A stretch of 64,000 nt of DNA from assembly GCA_015059065.1 (NCBI GenBank), contig SVBE01000005.1:19064-83063 (forward strand), read 5' to 3'. The position numbers and the translations under genes were made by a program. Shown piece by piece: positions 34,201 through 43,989 of the stretch; the stretch's first letter is position 1, and each line of letters starts with the position of its first letter. This DNA is from Erysipelotrichaceae bacterium. GTDB lineage: Bacteria > Bacillota_I > Bacilli_A > RFN20 > CAG-826. Under the pieces are notes generated by a model, which saw only the letters and a list, made by a program, of their open reading frames with translations, ran no database searches and had not been told where the DNA came from.

Positions 34201-36681
34201 TTATTGTTTTACAAAGATGGCAACATTGCCTTGTCCGGAAGCATTGGCTTGGAGAGTGCCGCCATTAACTTGGTAAGTGGAACCGCTATATAAATCCTTA
34301 TAAGTTCCATTTGGTAAGTTATTAAAGCTGCCTCTTCCAGAGATGACAACACAGGCGATGGAATCGACCCCATTAGCGGTATATCTTCTAGTGAATCCAA
34401 TACCGTTACCATTGAAGTTACCATTAGTGTATTGGCCTCTTCTAAGAGCAATACAAGATAATCTTGCTTGATTGAGTTTTTGTAAATGTTTGGATAAAGT
34501 ACCATTTAATGCAGAAGCCATTTTACCAGAAGCATTAGAGTATTTACCGAAGTCAGAGACTTTCACATTACCTTCGATTTCTTCTCCGAAATAGGCTCTA
34601 CCAGAATCCGCTAAAGCGATATTTGGTCCTTCGTCAATCGTTTTACCAGCTTGGAACTGAATCTCACTGCCATAGTAGATACAAGGAATGCCACGGAATG
34701 TGAACATAAGGGACATGTTTTCTTTCCAAGCGCTTTCACCCATATTGAATCTCACTTTTTGAATTCCGTCTGGGCCGTAGTCGTGGGAATCGACATAGAC
34801 AACATTATATGTTGAGTCATTGTAATATTGGTCATTACCCACTGCAACATTATATGCATTTTGAGCGCTTTCAAAGTTCCAGTGCATTGGGAAGTCGATG
34901 ACGCTCATGCCACTTGATTTAGAATGATCTGGAGCATGATATGAAAGATTATCATTTAGTTTATGGTTATAAATAATTGGTTGAGTGGCAGAAGAAGAAT
35001 TATCGTTCCAGTTTTTTAAAGTGGATTCTTCGTTAACTGCTCTAGTACCCCATGGATAATCTTTGCTTTCTTTCCAAGTATAGAATGGAGCAGAATCAGC
35101 TGGGTTATCATGGTTCCAAACCTCTCTTACACGAGTACAGACTTCGCCGAACATGAAGAAGTTTGGATTGCCACATTTAGTAGCGATAGCTTTGAAAGCT
35201 GGTAAGTAATATTTGTTAAATGAGAGACGTGAAATGTGCTTCACTGTATCGATACGGAAGGCATCGACACCCATATGAATGAATTTAGCATATGCTTCTA
35301 CTAAGTAGTTAGCGACAGTTGGGTTTTCGGTGTTGAGGTCAACACAGTCACCTGCCATTTGGCCAGTTTGTTCAATATATTGTTCATAGGCCATATTCTT
35401 TTCGTGGTGATAGATATTCTCTGTATCACCTTCATCGTTTTTCATCGCATCGATACGCATACCATATGGATTAGATGAAGTATCATAACTATCAGGAAGT
35501 TTGCCGTAGTCAGTTCTATTTCTCGTCATCGCCTTCATTGTCGTATTGTTTTTGACATCGTAATAGAACATTGGGAATAAGTTCTCTTCACCGAAGTTAC
35601 CAGTGTGGTTTAAAACGATATCGAGAATGATCTTCATATCGCGTTTATGCGCTTCATTAATCACAGTTTGGAAAGAGACATCTTCTGATTCATAACGTGG
35701 GTCAACTTCTTTGAAGTTAATCGCGTGATAGCCGTGGTAATCAAAGCCAGATGCATTCTTGACGACAGGAGTGATCCAAATCGCAGTAAAGCCTTGGGCT
35801 TTGATATAATCCATCTTTTCGATTAAACCCTTGAAGTCACCTCTCCAGTTTGGATCTGTGGAAGCATCTTGTTTAGCATCCCAACAGTGGGTGTTGTTGC
35901 TCTTATCACCATCATAGAATCTCGTAGTAATAGTGAAATAGATACTCTCATCACGGAAATCATCACGTTTACCATTATATTTGTTGATGACGGATTTCTT
36001 ATCCCAGTTTTTAACGACAGGGAGTTCGGAATAATCGCTCGCGGAGTTTACAGTAGCGTGAACTGGTCTAACAATTTTGCTAGGCTGTTTATAATTCTTA
36101 CCATCTTTATAGATATTAGTGGCTTTTGGATTCCAATCAGTGGAGCCACTTCCTGATGTTTGTTCAGGTTCAGTATCAGTCTTTGTTAATTGACCGTTGA
36201 CGAGCCAGTAGTGGCCAGCTCCGTTAACGACTAAGTCACCAGTTTGTCCTGGGGAATTAAAGATTACATTAAATTCTGTTTTTCCGGCTGGGAAATCAAA
36301 CATTTTCCAACGGGCATTATGATCAGACAATTTAGTGCCAGGCCAATTGCCAAGGAATTTCTCAGCACTTGTCTCGCCTTTTCCAGTCCAAGCATAGACA
36401 TATTCATAATTGGTTGGACAGAAGACTTGAACGTTGGAAACAGGGCTTAAAACTTCAGGCACGAACGTCTCTACAGCTTTTTGTGGTCCATTATCAATCC
36501 AATCCTTGTCCTCATCATAACTGATGTAACTATAATCATGAGGGGTGCTTGCTTGACCACTAGGATCGGAGTCTCCTCCTCCGCCTTCACCTTTACTTGT
36601 AGGATCAGTGCTAGTTGTTCCACAAGCGGCAAGTGAAAATAAAAGTAATAATGAAATACTTGAGAGAGTTTTCTTCTTCAT
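34201..36681 (-). CDS. Surface alpha-amylase lipoprotein (GH13 with starch-binding module)
   Basis: The 826-residue protein has a lipoprotein signal (LAAC lipobox, Cys about 20) and Gly/Ser linker. Residues about 80-165 resemble a CBM25/26-type starch-binding module (NYEYVYAWTGKG, NFPG-like WPGTKLS, NVIFNSP). The GH13 barrel has DIVLNHTGNFGE, DAFRIDTVKH (nucleophile Asp), FMFGEVCTR (acid/base Glu) and VDSHD, then a C-terminal beta domain. It should cleave alpha-1,4 glucans outside the cell. The fourth motif reads VDSHD instead of the usual VDNHD. A terminator lies 20 bases after the stop. Together with the cytosolic pullulanase it points to starch use. Confidence 0.92.
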   Translation of the reverse strand: MKKKTLSSISLLLLFSLAACGTTSTDPTSKGEGGGGDSDPSGQASTPHDYSYISYDEDKDWIDNGPQKAVETFVPEVLSPVSNVQVFCPTNYEYVYAWTGKGETSAEKFLGNWPGTKLSDHNARWKMFDFPAGKTEFNVIFNSPGQTGDLVVNGAGHYWLVNGQLTKTDTEPEQTSGSGSTDWNPKATNIYKDGKNYKQPSKIVRPVHATVNSASDYSELPVVKNWDKKSVINKYNGKRDDFRDESIYFTITTRFYDGDKSNNTHCWDAKQDASTDPNWRGDFKGLIEKMDYIKAQGFTAIWITPVVKNASGFDYHGYHAINFKEVDPRYESEDVSFQTVINEAHKRDMKIILDIVLNHTGNFGEENLFPMFYYDVKNNTTMKAMTRNRTDYGKLPDSYDTSSNPYGMRIDAMKNDEGDTENIYHHEKNMAYEQYIEQTGQMAGDCVDLNTENPTVANYLVEAYAKFIHMGVDAFRIDTVKHISRLSFNKYYLPAFKAIATKCGNPNFFMFGEVCTRVREVWNHDNPADSAPFYTWKESKDYPWGTRAVNEESTLKNWNDNSSSATQPIIYNHKLNDNLSYHAPDHSKSSGMSVIDFPMHWNFESAQNAYNVAVGNDQYYNDSTYNVVYVDSHDYGPDGIQKVRFNMGESAWKENMSLMFTFRGIPCIYYGSEIQFQAGKTIDEGPNIALADSGRAYFGEEIEGNVKVSDFGKYSNASGKMASALNGTLSKHLQKLNQARLSCIALRRGQYTNGNFNGNGIGFTRRYTANGVDSIACVVISGRGSFNNLPNGTYKDLYSGSTYQVNGGTLQANASGQGNVAIFVKQ

Positions 36682-36862
36682 TTTATGTCTCCTTATAATT
36701 TCATTTTATTGATAAATATATTTTTTGCAATATGCGTACGTACTTAATTTATAGGAAGATGGATATACAAAAATCTATTATTTTCGAAATAAGGTATTAA
36801 TTTAATTAATTAATGTGTATAATAACCACGTTATGTTTTTTAGAAAAAAGAGGAAAAAAGAA

Positions 36863-39055
36863 ATGAAAAAAGTATTCGAACTAGATTTCGAAGGAAAGAA
36901 GTTCGTTGTTGAAGCGGGTGAAATTGCTAAACAAGCGGACGGTGCAGTCCTCGTTAGATTAAACGAAACTGTCGTACTTTCCACAGTGTGTGCCTCAGAT
37001 CTTCCAAAGGAAGGAGATTTCTTCCCATTAACAGTCGGCTATGAAGAGAAACAATACGCCGTCGGTAAGATCCCAGGCTCATTTTTACGTAGAGAAGGTA
37101 GAGCGGGAGAACACGCTACCTTAACTGCCAGATTGATTGATAGACCAATCAGACCAATGTTCTCCGAAGGTTTTAGAAACGAAGTTCAAATCGTCAACAC
37201 TGTGATGTCTGTTGATACAGACTGCACTCCAGAGATGACTGCAATGTTAGGTTCTTCCTTAGCCTTAGGTATCTCCGATATTCCATTTGATGGCCCTATC
37301 GCTGGTGTCTATGTCGGAAGAGTTAACGGCAAATTCATCATCAACCCAACAGTGGAAGAGGATAAACAATCCGATATTCAACTCGCTGTCGCCGGTACAA
37401 AAGAAGCTATCAACATGGTTGAAGCTGGTGCTCAACAAGTCAGTGAAGAAGATATGCTCGATGCTTTAATGTTTGGTCATGAAGCGATTAAGAAATTATG
37501 TGCATGGCAAGAAAAAATCATTAAAGAAATCGGTAAACCAAAAAGAGAAATCGAACTCTATAAATGCGACCCTGTCATCGAAAAAGATATCACTGAAAGA
37601 GCCAATGCTCGTTTAGTGAAAGCCATCTCTATCTTTGATAAATTAGAGAGACAAGATGCTGTCGATGCCATCAAGAACGAAATCATTGAAGATTATGATT
37701 CCCGTACTTATGAAAATGAAAAAGAACATCAAAAAGTTATGCACATGGTCAATGAGACTTTAGAAAACCTCGTTGCTAAAGAAGTGCGTAGACTTATCAC
37801 TGATGAAAAGATCAGACCAGATGGTCGTAAAGTCGATGAGATTCGTCCTTTAGACGCACAAGTTGATTTATTACCACGCACTCATGGTTCTGCGATGTTC
37901 ACTAGAGGTCAAACTCAAGTCATCTCCGTTACTACTTTAGGTGCGAAATCCGATGAACAAATCATCGATAACTTAACTGAAGAAGATACTCGCCACTGGA
38001 TGCATCATTACAATTTCCCACCATATTCTGTTGGTGAAGTTGGTAGAATGGGTTCCCCAGGAAGAAGAGAAATTGGACATGGTAAATTAGGTGAAAGAGC
38101 CTTATCATATGTCATTCCTTCAGTTGAAGAATTCCCATATACAATTAGAACTGTCGCGGAAGTCGTGGAATCTAACGGTTCTTCTTCTCAAGCTTCCATC
38201 TGTGCTTCCTGTATGTCCCTTATGGCTGCAGGTGTCCCAATCAAAGCGATGGTGTCCGGCATTGCCATGGGCTTAATCAGCTCTGGACCATTAGATGGCA
38301 AGCACCCATATACAATCCTTACTGATATTCAAGGTTTAGAAGATCACTTCGGTGATATGGACTTCAAAGTCGCTGGTACTGAAAAAGGTATCACAGCCTT
38401 ACAAATGGATATCAAGATCAAAGGTGTTACTAAAGAAGTGCTACGCGAAGCTTTAGCCCAAGCTCATGATGCTCGTGCGAAAATTCGTGAAGTGATGAAG
38501 CAAGCGATTGCTGAACCAAGACCAGATGTCGGTAAATACGCGCCTAAGATGGATACATTCCACATCGATGTCGATAAGATTAGAGATGTCATCGGTACAG
38601 GCGGCAAAGTCATCAACGAAATCATCGCAGAGTGTGATGATGTCAAGATTGACATTGAAGATGATGGCCAAGTCACTATCTACCATATGGATAGAGAAAC
38701 AATCAACAAAGCCAAGAATATGATTCTTGATATCGTGAAAGAAGCTCAAGTTGGCGAAGAATATACTGGTGAAGTTACCCGTGTTGAAGACTACGGTGCC
38801 TTCGTTAAATTATTCGGTAATGTTGAAGGATTGTGTCACGTCTCAAGACTCGGTTGGGGATTCGTCTCTAGAGCTCAAGATGTCGTCAAAGTCGGCGATA
38901 CATTAAGAGTGAGAGTCATCGAAATCGATGATCACGGTAAAGTCAAAGTCTCCGCGAGAGAATTTATGGAAAAGCCAGCTGATTATGAGGAAAGACCTCA
39001 AAGACAAGCTAAACCAGACCGTTCAATCAAGGGACCAAGAAAGTTTAAAAAATAA
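36863..39055 (+). CDS. pnp: Polyribonucleotide nucleotidyltransferase (PNPase)
   Basis: I start at 36863 ([11 protein letters not shown], 730 residues) because AAGAGG lies upstream and family members start here; the track extension contains a second TATAAT and ATG (36833), so a longer form is possible. The protein has two RNase PH domains ([34 protein letters not shown]), a KH domain with GTGGKVINE, and an S1 domain with YGAFVKLFG. It degrades RNA 3' to 5' using phosphate. A terminator follows. Its close neighbour, RNase J2-type, is another RNA-decay enzyme. Confidence 0.96.
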   Translation: MKKVFELDFEGKKFVVEAGEIAKQADGAVLVRLNETVVLSTVCASDLPKEGDFFPLTVGYEEKQYAVGKIPGSFLRREGRAGEHATLTARLIDRPIRPMFSEGFRNEVQIVNTVMSVDTDCTPEMTAMLGSSLALGISDIPFDGPIAGVYVGRVNGKFIINPTVEEDKQSDIQLAVAGTKEAINMVEAGAQQVSEEDMLDALMFGHEAIKKLCAWQEKIIKEIGKPKREIELYKCDPVIEKDITERANARLVKAISIFDKLERQDAVDAIKNEIIEDYDSRTYENEKEHQKVMHMVNETLENLVAKEVRRLITDEKIRPDGRKVDEIRPLDAQVDLLPRTHGSAMFTRGQTQVISVTTLGAKSDEQIIDNLTEEDTRHWMHHYNFPPYSVGEVGRMGSPGRREIGHGKLGERALSYVIPSVEEFPYTIRTVAEVVESNGSSSQASICASCMSLMAAGVPIKAMVSGIAMGLISSGPLDGKHPYTILTDIQGLEDHFGDMDFKVAGTEKGITALQMDIKIKGVTKEVLREALAQAHDARAKIREVMKQAIAEPRPDVGKYAPKMDTFHIDVDKIRDVIGTGGKVINEIIAECDDVKIDIEDDGQVTIYHMDRETINKAKNMILDIVKEAQVGEEYTGEVTRVEDYGAFVKLFGNVEGLCHVSRLGWGFVSRAQDVVKVGDTLRVRVIEIDDHGKVKVSAREFMEKPADYEERPQRQAKPDRSIKGPRKFKK

Positions 39056-39067
39056 CAAAACTAATAT

Positions 39068-39100
39068 AAAAGGGAAGGAATGATAAAATCCTTCCTTTTT
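39068..39100 (+). terminator. Terminator of pnp
   Basis: GGAAGGA/TCCTTCC with a 9-base loop and five Ts. Confidence 0.82.
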
Positions 39101-39140
39101 ATGTCCAAAAAATATAAAACAGGTGTATAATAGAAATGCT

Positions 39141-40583
39141 ATGAAAGACATTATTATTATTGGCGCTGGTGTTACAGGCGCTTTAATCGCTAGAGAGTTA
39201 TCCAAATATAATCTAGATGTTTTAGTCTTAGAGAAGGAAAGCGATGTCGGCAATGTTACTTCTTCTGCTAACTCTGCTATCATCCATTCCGGATATGATC
39301 CAAAGCCAGGAACATTAAAAGCAAAACTGAACGTGAAAGGAGCTGCTCTATATCCTGCTTTATGTGATGAACTCGATGTTTCATACTCCATGTGTGGAAC
39401 CCTAACGATTATTGACGATGAATCGCAGTGGCCTATTTTTAAAGAACTATTAGAGAGAAGTAAAGAAAATGGAGTGGAAATGCTCTCTTTAAGCAAAGAA
39501 GAACTCCTTAAATTAGAGCCAAACATTACTCCAAATGCTTTAGGTGCCCTTTATGCGAAAAAAGCAGGCATCGTCAACCCATTTGAATTAGTGGTCAATG
39601 CGATGGAAAACGCAGTTGATAATGGAGTCACTCTCCACATTAACGAAGGTGTTAATGATATTAAAGCAAAAGATAACTATTTTATAGTTAAAACAAATAA
39701 AGGCGAATATGAAACCAAAGTGGTGATCAACGCGGCAGGTTTATATTCTGATAAAATTGCCTCAATGGTTAATGATATCGATTGGCATATCATTCCTCGC
39801 AAAGGCGAATATATCTTATTAGATCACCGCACAGCGGGTTTAGTGCGTAGACCAATCTTCCCTCTTCCTAGTGAAAAGGGCAAGGGCATCTTAGTTGCCC
39901 CAACAACTTCTGGCAATTATTATTTAGGTCCTAGCAGTGAACCTCAAGAAGAAAGAGACGACTATTCTACAGATTCATTAACTTTAGGCAATATTAAGAC
40001 TAATGCTTCTCGATTAGTACCAAATATTCCATACGGCGATACCATTAGAGTGTTCGCCGGACTTAGAGCCACTCCCTCAACTCATGATTTCATCATTGGG
40101 CCAAATGGAAAATATGATAACTTTATCAATGTGGCAGGTATTGAATCTCCAGGTTTAGCTTCCTCTCCAGCAATCGCTCAATATGTCGTTCATGATTTTG
40201 TGGAGAAAGTCCTTCCTTTAAACAAGAAAGACAATTTCAATCCACATATTCGTAAGCATATTAAAATCAAATTATTAAACGAAGAAGAAAGAAATAAGCT
40301 CGTTAAAGAGAATCCAGATTATGGACGTATTGTCTGTAACTGTGAACAAGTCTCTTTAGGTGAACTTAAAGATGTTCTTAATAGAAGCGTTCCTCCTCAT
40401 TCAGTCAAGGGAATGAAGAGAAGAACAAGAGCGGGATTTGGTCGTTGCCAAGGCGGTTATTGCTTAGGTACAGTCTCCTTCTTACTCGCGGAGAAATACG
40501 GCATTGAACTCACTGAAGTCAATTATGATAACGAGGGTTCAAATCTCATTATTGAAAAGATAAAGAAGGTTAACAATGATTAA
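39141..40583 (+). CDS. GlpA-like FAD-dependent oxidoreductase with BFD-like [2Fe-2S] domain
   Basis: The ATG at 39141 (MKDIIIIGAG, 480 residues) is used because the FAD-binding motif GAGVTGALIARELS starts here; TATAAT (39126-39131) ends 9 bases before it with no ribosome binding site. The DAO-type fold is followed by a C-terminal BFD-like domain with four Cys (CNCEQ, then CQGGYC). Relatives are glycerol-3-phosphate dehydrogenases. It overlaps the next gene by 8 bases, and with it and the DUF1667 protein forms the three-gene set seen with anaerobic glycerol-3-phosphate oxidation. No glycerol transporter or kinase is adjacent, so the substrate is inferred. Confidence 0.82.
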   Translation: MKDIIIIGAGVTGALIARELSKYNLDVLVLEKESDVGNVTSSANSAIIHSGYDPKPGTLKAKLNVKGAALYPALCDELDVSYSMCGTLTIIDDESQWPIFKELLERSKENGVEMLSLSKEELLKLEPNITPNALGALYAKKAGIVNPFELVVNAMENAVDNGVTLHINEGVNDIKAKDNYFIVKTNKGEYETKVVINAAGLYSDKIASMVNDIDWHIIPRKGEYILLDHRTAGLVRRPIFPLPSEKGKGILVAPTTSGNYYLGPSSEPQEERDDYSTDSLTLGNIKTNASRLVPNIPYGDTIRVFAGLRATPSTHDFIIGPNGKYDNFINVAGIESPGLASSPAIAQYVVHDFVEKVLPLNKKDNFNPHIRKHIKIKLLNEEERNKLVKENPDYGRIVCNCEQVSLGELKDVLNRSVPPHSVKGMKRRTRAGFGRCQGGYCLGTVSFLLAEKYGIELTEVNYDNEGSNLIIEKIKKVNND

Positions 40584-41817
40584 GAAAGATTTAGTGGTTA
40601 TCGGTGGAGGAGCGGGCGGCTTAGCGGCTGCTATTTCCGCGTACGATAATGGTGTTAAAGATATCTTACTCCTTGAAAGAGAAGATCATTTGGGTGGCAT
40701 CCTTGACCAATGCATCCATAATGGTTTTGGACTTACCACATTTAAAGAAGAACTCACTGGTCCAGAATACGCAGATCGTTTCATCAAAGAATTAAAAAAG
40801 AGAAACATCGAATACAAATTATTAACGCAAGTCAGCAAAATAACGAAGAATAAAGAGGTTTTTTACTCAAATAGCGATGAAGGATTCGTCAAAGTTGAAG
40901 CAAAAGCCATCATTCTTGCGACTGGCTCATATGAAAGAACTCCAGGGGCAATTATGGTTCCAGGAGATCGTTGCAGTGGTGTGACTACAGCTGGCACTGC
41001 CCAAAAGATTTTAAACACGACCGGTTATCTCGTCGGTAAAAAAGTGGTGATCTTAGGTAGTGGTGATATCGGCTTAATCATGGCAAGAAGATTAACTCTT
41101 GAAGGGGCAAAAGTCATCTGTGTTGCAGAGATTATGCCTTTCTCAAATGGGTTAAATCGTAACATCGTCCAATGCTTGCAAGATTTCAACATTCCCCTCT
41201 ATTTATCCACAACTGTTAGTAACGTCATTGGTAAGAATAGAGTAGAGAAAGTTGAACTCTCTTCGGTCGATGAAAATTTAAAAGTGATTCCAGGCACAGC
41301 TAGAGAGATTGAATGCGACTGTTTAATTCTCTCTGTCGGTTTATTGCCACAGACAACTTTACTCGAAGAGATGGGTGGAGTGAAATTTGAAAGAAATAGG
41401 GGACCGTCGGTTGATAATAACTTCGAATTACAGATTCCAGGTATTTTCACTTGTGGTAACTGCTTACATGTTCACGACCTCGTTGACTTCGTCTCTCAAG
41501 AAGGTTTAGCTGCTGGCAAATCCGCTGCAGAATATATCGTCAACAATAAAGAAGAAAAAGATAAACTTCCAGTGACTGCTGGAGGACTTATGGGATATGT
41601 TGTTCCTAACTATGTCAATAAGTCTGCTGAAGAATTGAATTTCAAATTCCGCGTTCGCAAACCAACGGAAAAAGCCTTCTTATATATCACTCAAGGTGAT
41701 AGATTATTGAAGAAGCAAGTTTTGACCCTTCTTTTACCAAGTATCATGGTGGAAGGTAAGGTCAAATTAACGGACTTGACAAATGAGCCAATTGAAATGA
41801 GGGTGGATTATGAATAA
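40576..41817 (+). CDS. NAD(FAD)-dependent oxidoreductase of the GlpABC-like set
   Basis: The 413-residue protein has an N-terminal FAD site VIGGGAGGLAAAISAYD, a central NAD site VVILGSGDIGLIMARRL, and the second FAD motif GIFTCGNCLHVHDLVD. It lacks the redox-active Cys pair of disulphide reductases but has a CIHNGFG motif near residue 38, as in the second subunit of anaerobic glycerol-3-phosphate dehydrogenase-like complexes. It starts 8 bases before the end of the previous gene and ends 8 bases into the next, so translation is coupled. Confidence 0.83.
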   Translation: MIKKDLVVIGGGAGGLAAAISAYDNGVKDILLLEREDHLGGILDQCIHNGFGLTTFKEELTGPEYADRFIKELKKRNIEYKLLTQVSKITKNKEVFYSNSDEGFVKVEAKAIILATGSYERTPGAIMVPGDRCSGVTTAGTAQKILNTTGYLVGKKVVILGSGDIGLIMARRLTLEGAKVICVAEIMPFSNGLNRNIVQCLQDFNIPLYLSTTVSNVIGKNRVEKVELSSVDENLKVIPGTAREIECDCLILSVGLLPQTTLLEEMGGVKFERNRGPSVDNNFELQIPGIFTCGNCLHVHDLVDFVSQEGLAAGKSAAEYIVNNKEEKDKLPVTAGGLMGYVVPNYVNKSAEELNFKFRVRKPTEKAFLYITQGDRLLKKQVLTLLLPSIMVEGKVKLTDLTNEPIEMRVDYE

Positions 41818-42154
41818 AGAATTTACATGCATCGTTTGCCCACGTGGTTGCCATATCACTGTTGATGAACAAAATAATGTTTCTGGAAACTTTTGTCCTA
41901 GGGGCAAGAATTATGTCCTTAAAGAGATGAGCGCTCCAGAGAGAACTTTAACTTCTTCTATTAGAATTACTAATAGAAAAAACTGTGTTGTTTCCGTGAA
42001 AACTTCTAAACCAATTCCAAAAGGAAAGATTTTTGAGATGATGGAAGTGGTCAACTCTTTACATGCGGAAGCTCCAGTCCATGTCGGTGATGTTGTCCTT
42101 CATAATCCGTTAGGGATTGATACGGACATCGTCATTACAAAAAACATTCTTTAA
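41810..42154 (+). CDS. DUF1667-family Cys-rich protein
   Basis: The 114-residue protein has Cys pairs CIVCPRGC and FCPRGKNY and the later RKNCVVSVKTSKPIPKG block typical of DUF1667. These proteins occur beside GlpA-like and FAD/NAD oxidoreductases and are thought to bind an iron-sulphur centre, probably as the third subunit of the complex; no direct proof is known to me. The start overlaps the previous gene by 8 bases. A short inverted repeat over the stop codon could be a weak terminator. Confidence 0.85.
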   Translation: MNKEFTCIVCPRGCHITVDEQNNVSGNFCPRGKNYVLKEMSAPERTLTSSIRITNRKNCVVSVKTSKPIPKGKIFEMMEVVNSLHAEAPVHVGDVVLHNPLGIDTDIVITKNIL

Positions 42155-42216
42155 TGTTTGTTATTTAAAAAACACTATTTTATTGATATACTATTCATAT
42201 TCTAAGGAACATAGTA

Positions 42217-43914
42217 ATGTCTGATCAAATCAAAATCGTTGCTTTAGGCGGTCTTGATGAATCTGGTAAAGACTGTTATGTCGTGGAAATCAATAATGAC
42301 ATCTTTGTCTTAGAAGCTGGATCATCTGTCCCAAACAAAACCATCCCTGGTGTTGATTTCATGCTCCCAAATTTCGATTATCTAATCGCAAATAAGGAGA
42401 GAATCGCCGGGTATTTTATGACGCACGGTCACGATGAGAACATGGGCTGTTTGCAGTATGTCTATAAAGATGCACCCGCACCAGTATACTGCACAAATGC
42501 AACCCGCATTATTATGGAGAGCGAAGCAAAACGTCTTGGCTTAAAGCCAAATTTCAATTACCGCATCATCAATTTAAAAGATAATATCTTCCAAGTTGCG
42601 GGTAGAGAAGTGAGGGTTTTCCAAACTGTTCATAACGCTGCTTATTCCTATGGATTAGCAATTTATACTGATAGAGGATATATCGTTTATACAGGTGATT
42701 TCATGATCGATTTCACAACTGAAGACGAAGGATATTATTTTGATTTAGATACGATTGAGGAATTATCACATGAGAACACCCTTCTTTTGATGAGCGTTTC
42801 TAAAGCCGCTAATAAGAGTGGATACTGTGCTCCTAAACATATGGTTTACGATAGGTTATACCGCAAATTTAAAGATGGGCATAAGCGTATTTTCATCGCT
42901 TGTTTCTGGCAGAATTTCTATCGTATCAATGAGATTTGTAAATTAGCAAAAGACACTCATAAAAAGATATATTTCTATAATGATTACACTAAAAGTGTAA
43001 TGGAAGAACTGATGCAGGCAGATAAATCCATCTGCTTGACGAGAAATGATATTCTCGATAATCAAGATATTTTAAGAGTGAGAGGAGAAGATGTTGTCAT
43101 CTTAATTCTCGGTAGAGGGGAAAAACTTTATAAAGAGTTCCAAAAACTCGTTTATCGTACTAACGATGATAAGCGTATCGTCCTTGGTGAAAACGATATC
43201 TTTATCAATGTGGCTTTACCAACCCCACCTTTAGAAGTTTTAGCGACGAGATCAATGGATGCTTTATATCGCGTGAACTGTGAAGTGGTTTGGATTAAAT
43301 CCAAAGAGCTCACCTCAATGCATGCACGTCAAGACGACCTCAAATTCTTTATTTCAAGATTAAGACCTCATTATTATCTTCCGGTAAGAGGTAATTATGT
43401 CAATTTAGTCGCTAATGCGATACTCGCTTTAGATATGAATTCTGGACTATCGCATAACAATATCTTTATTTTAGATAATGGTATGCAGCTTGTCTTTGAT
43501 GATAAACCACGTCCTCATGTGGTCACTAACGATGAAAACGGTATTAACATTTCTCCTGTTTTAGTCGATGGTATGGGCATTTCAAAAATTGCAGATAAAG
43601 TGATTGAAGAACGCCAAAAACTTGGCGTTGATGGAGTGGTGATCGTGGCTGCGACAGTCTCAAGAGCGAGTCGTTCTATCGTCTCTGGACCTGACTGTCA
43701 AATGCGTGGATTTGTCTATTCTAAAGAAGCAGAGCCAATCTTAAAAGCCATCAATCAAATCTTCACTGAAGAAGTCAAATTAGCATTGATGAGCGATACG
43801 ATTAACTTCGATCCAGCAATGACGAATATCAAAGATCGCTGTAAAAAATTCTTCCGTCGTGAAAACGGACGAGACCCATTAGTGATTCCGATTATCATCC
43901 CGGTGAACAATTAA
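42217..43914 (+). CDS. rnjB: RNase J2-type protein with degenerate nuclease site
   Basis: The 565-residue protein has the RNase J layout: metallo-beta-lactamase fold, beta-CASP insertion and C-terminal domain. The usual catalytic HxHxDH reads HGHDEN (residues 70-75), as in B. subtilis RNase J2, so Asp is Glu and the last His is Asn. Other positions are also altered: the DSTN block reads SVSK, the HVSGH block reads SMHAR, and the PVHGE His is Arg in PVRGN. This predicts weak or absent nuclease activity and a role as partner of RNase J1, as for J2. TATACT and AAGGA precede the ATG. A terminator follows. Confidence 0.9.
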   Translation: MSDQIKIVALGGLDESGKDCYVVEINNDIFVLEAGSSVPNKTIPGVDFMLPNFDYLIANKERIAGYFMTHGHDENMGCLQYVYKDAPAPVYCTNATRIIMESEAKRLGLKPNFNYRIINLKDNIFQVAGREVRVFQTVHNAAYSYGLAIYTDRGYIVYTGDFMIDFTTEDEGYYFDLDTIEELSHENTLLLMSVSKAANKSGYCAPKHMVYDRLYRKFKDGHKRIFIACFWQNFYRINEICKLAKDTHKKIYFYNDYTKSVMEELMQADKSICLTRNDILDNQDILRVRGEDVVILILGRGEKLYKEFQKLVYRTNDDKRIVLGENDIFINVALPTPPLEVLATRSMDALYRVNCEVVWIKSKELTSMHARQDDLKFFISRLRPHYYLPVRGNYVNLVANAILALDMNSGLSHNNIFILDNGMQLVFDDKPRPHVVTNDENGINISPVLVDGMGISKIADKVIEERQKLGVDGVVIVAATVSRASRSIVSGPDCQMRGFVYSKEAEPILKAINQIFTEEVKLALMSDTINFDPAMTNIKDRCKKFFRRENGRDPLVIPIIIPVNN

Positions 43915-43920
43915 GAATAC

Positions 43921-43941
43921 AAAGCACTTCGGTGCTTTTTT
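43921..43941 (+). terminator. Terminator of the RNase J2-type gene
   Basis: AAAGCAC-TTCG-GTGCTTTTTT is a UUCG-type tetraloop hairpin with a strong T-tract. Confidence 0.88.
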
Positions 43942-43989
43942 CTTATAATTTGTTAGACTATATAAATAACTATATGTATAATTACATAT

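Noticed and set aside
38453-38749. Minus-strand ORFs under pnp
   Set aside because: They oppose a strongly supported housekeeping gene and have no motif.
42141-42160. Hairpin AAACATT/AATGTTT over the DUF1667 stop as a terminator
   Set aside because: The stem is all A-T except two pairs and the T-tract is poor; it is too weak to list.
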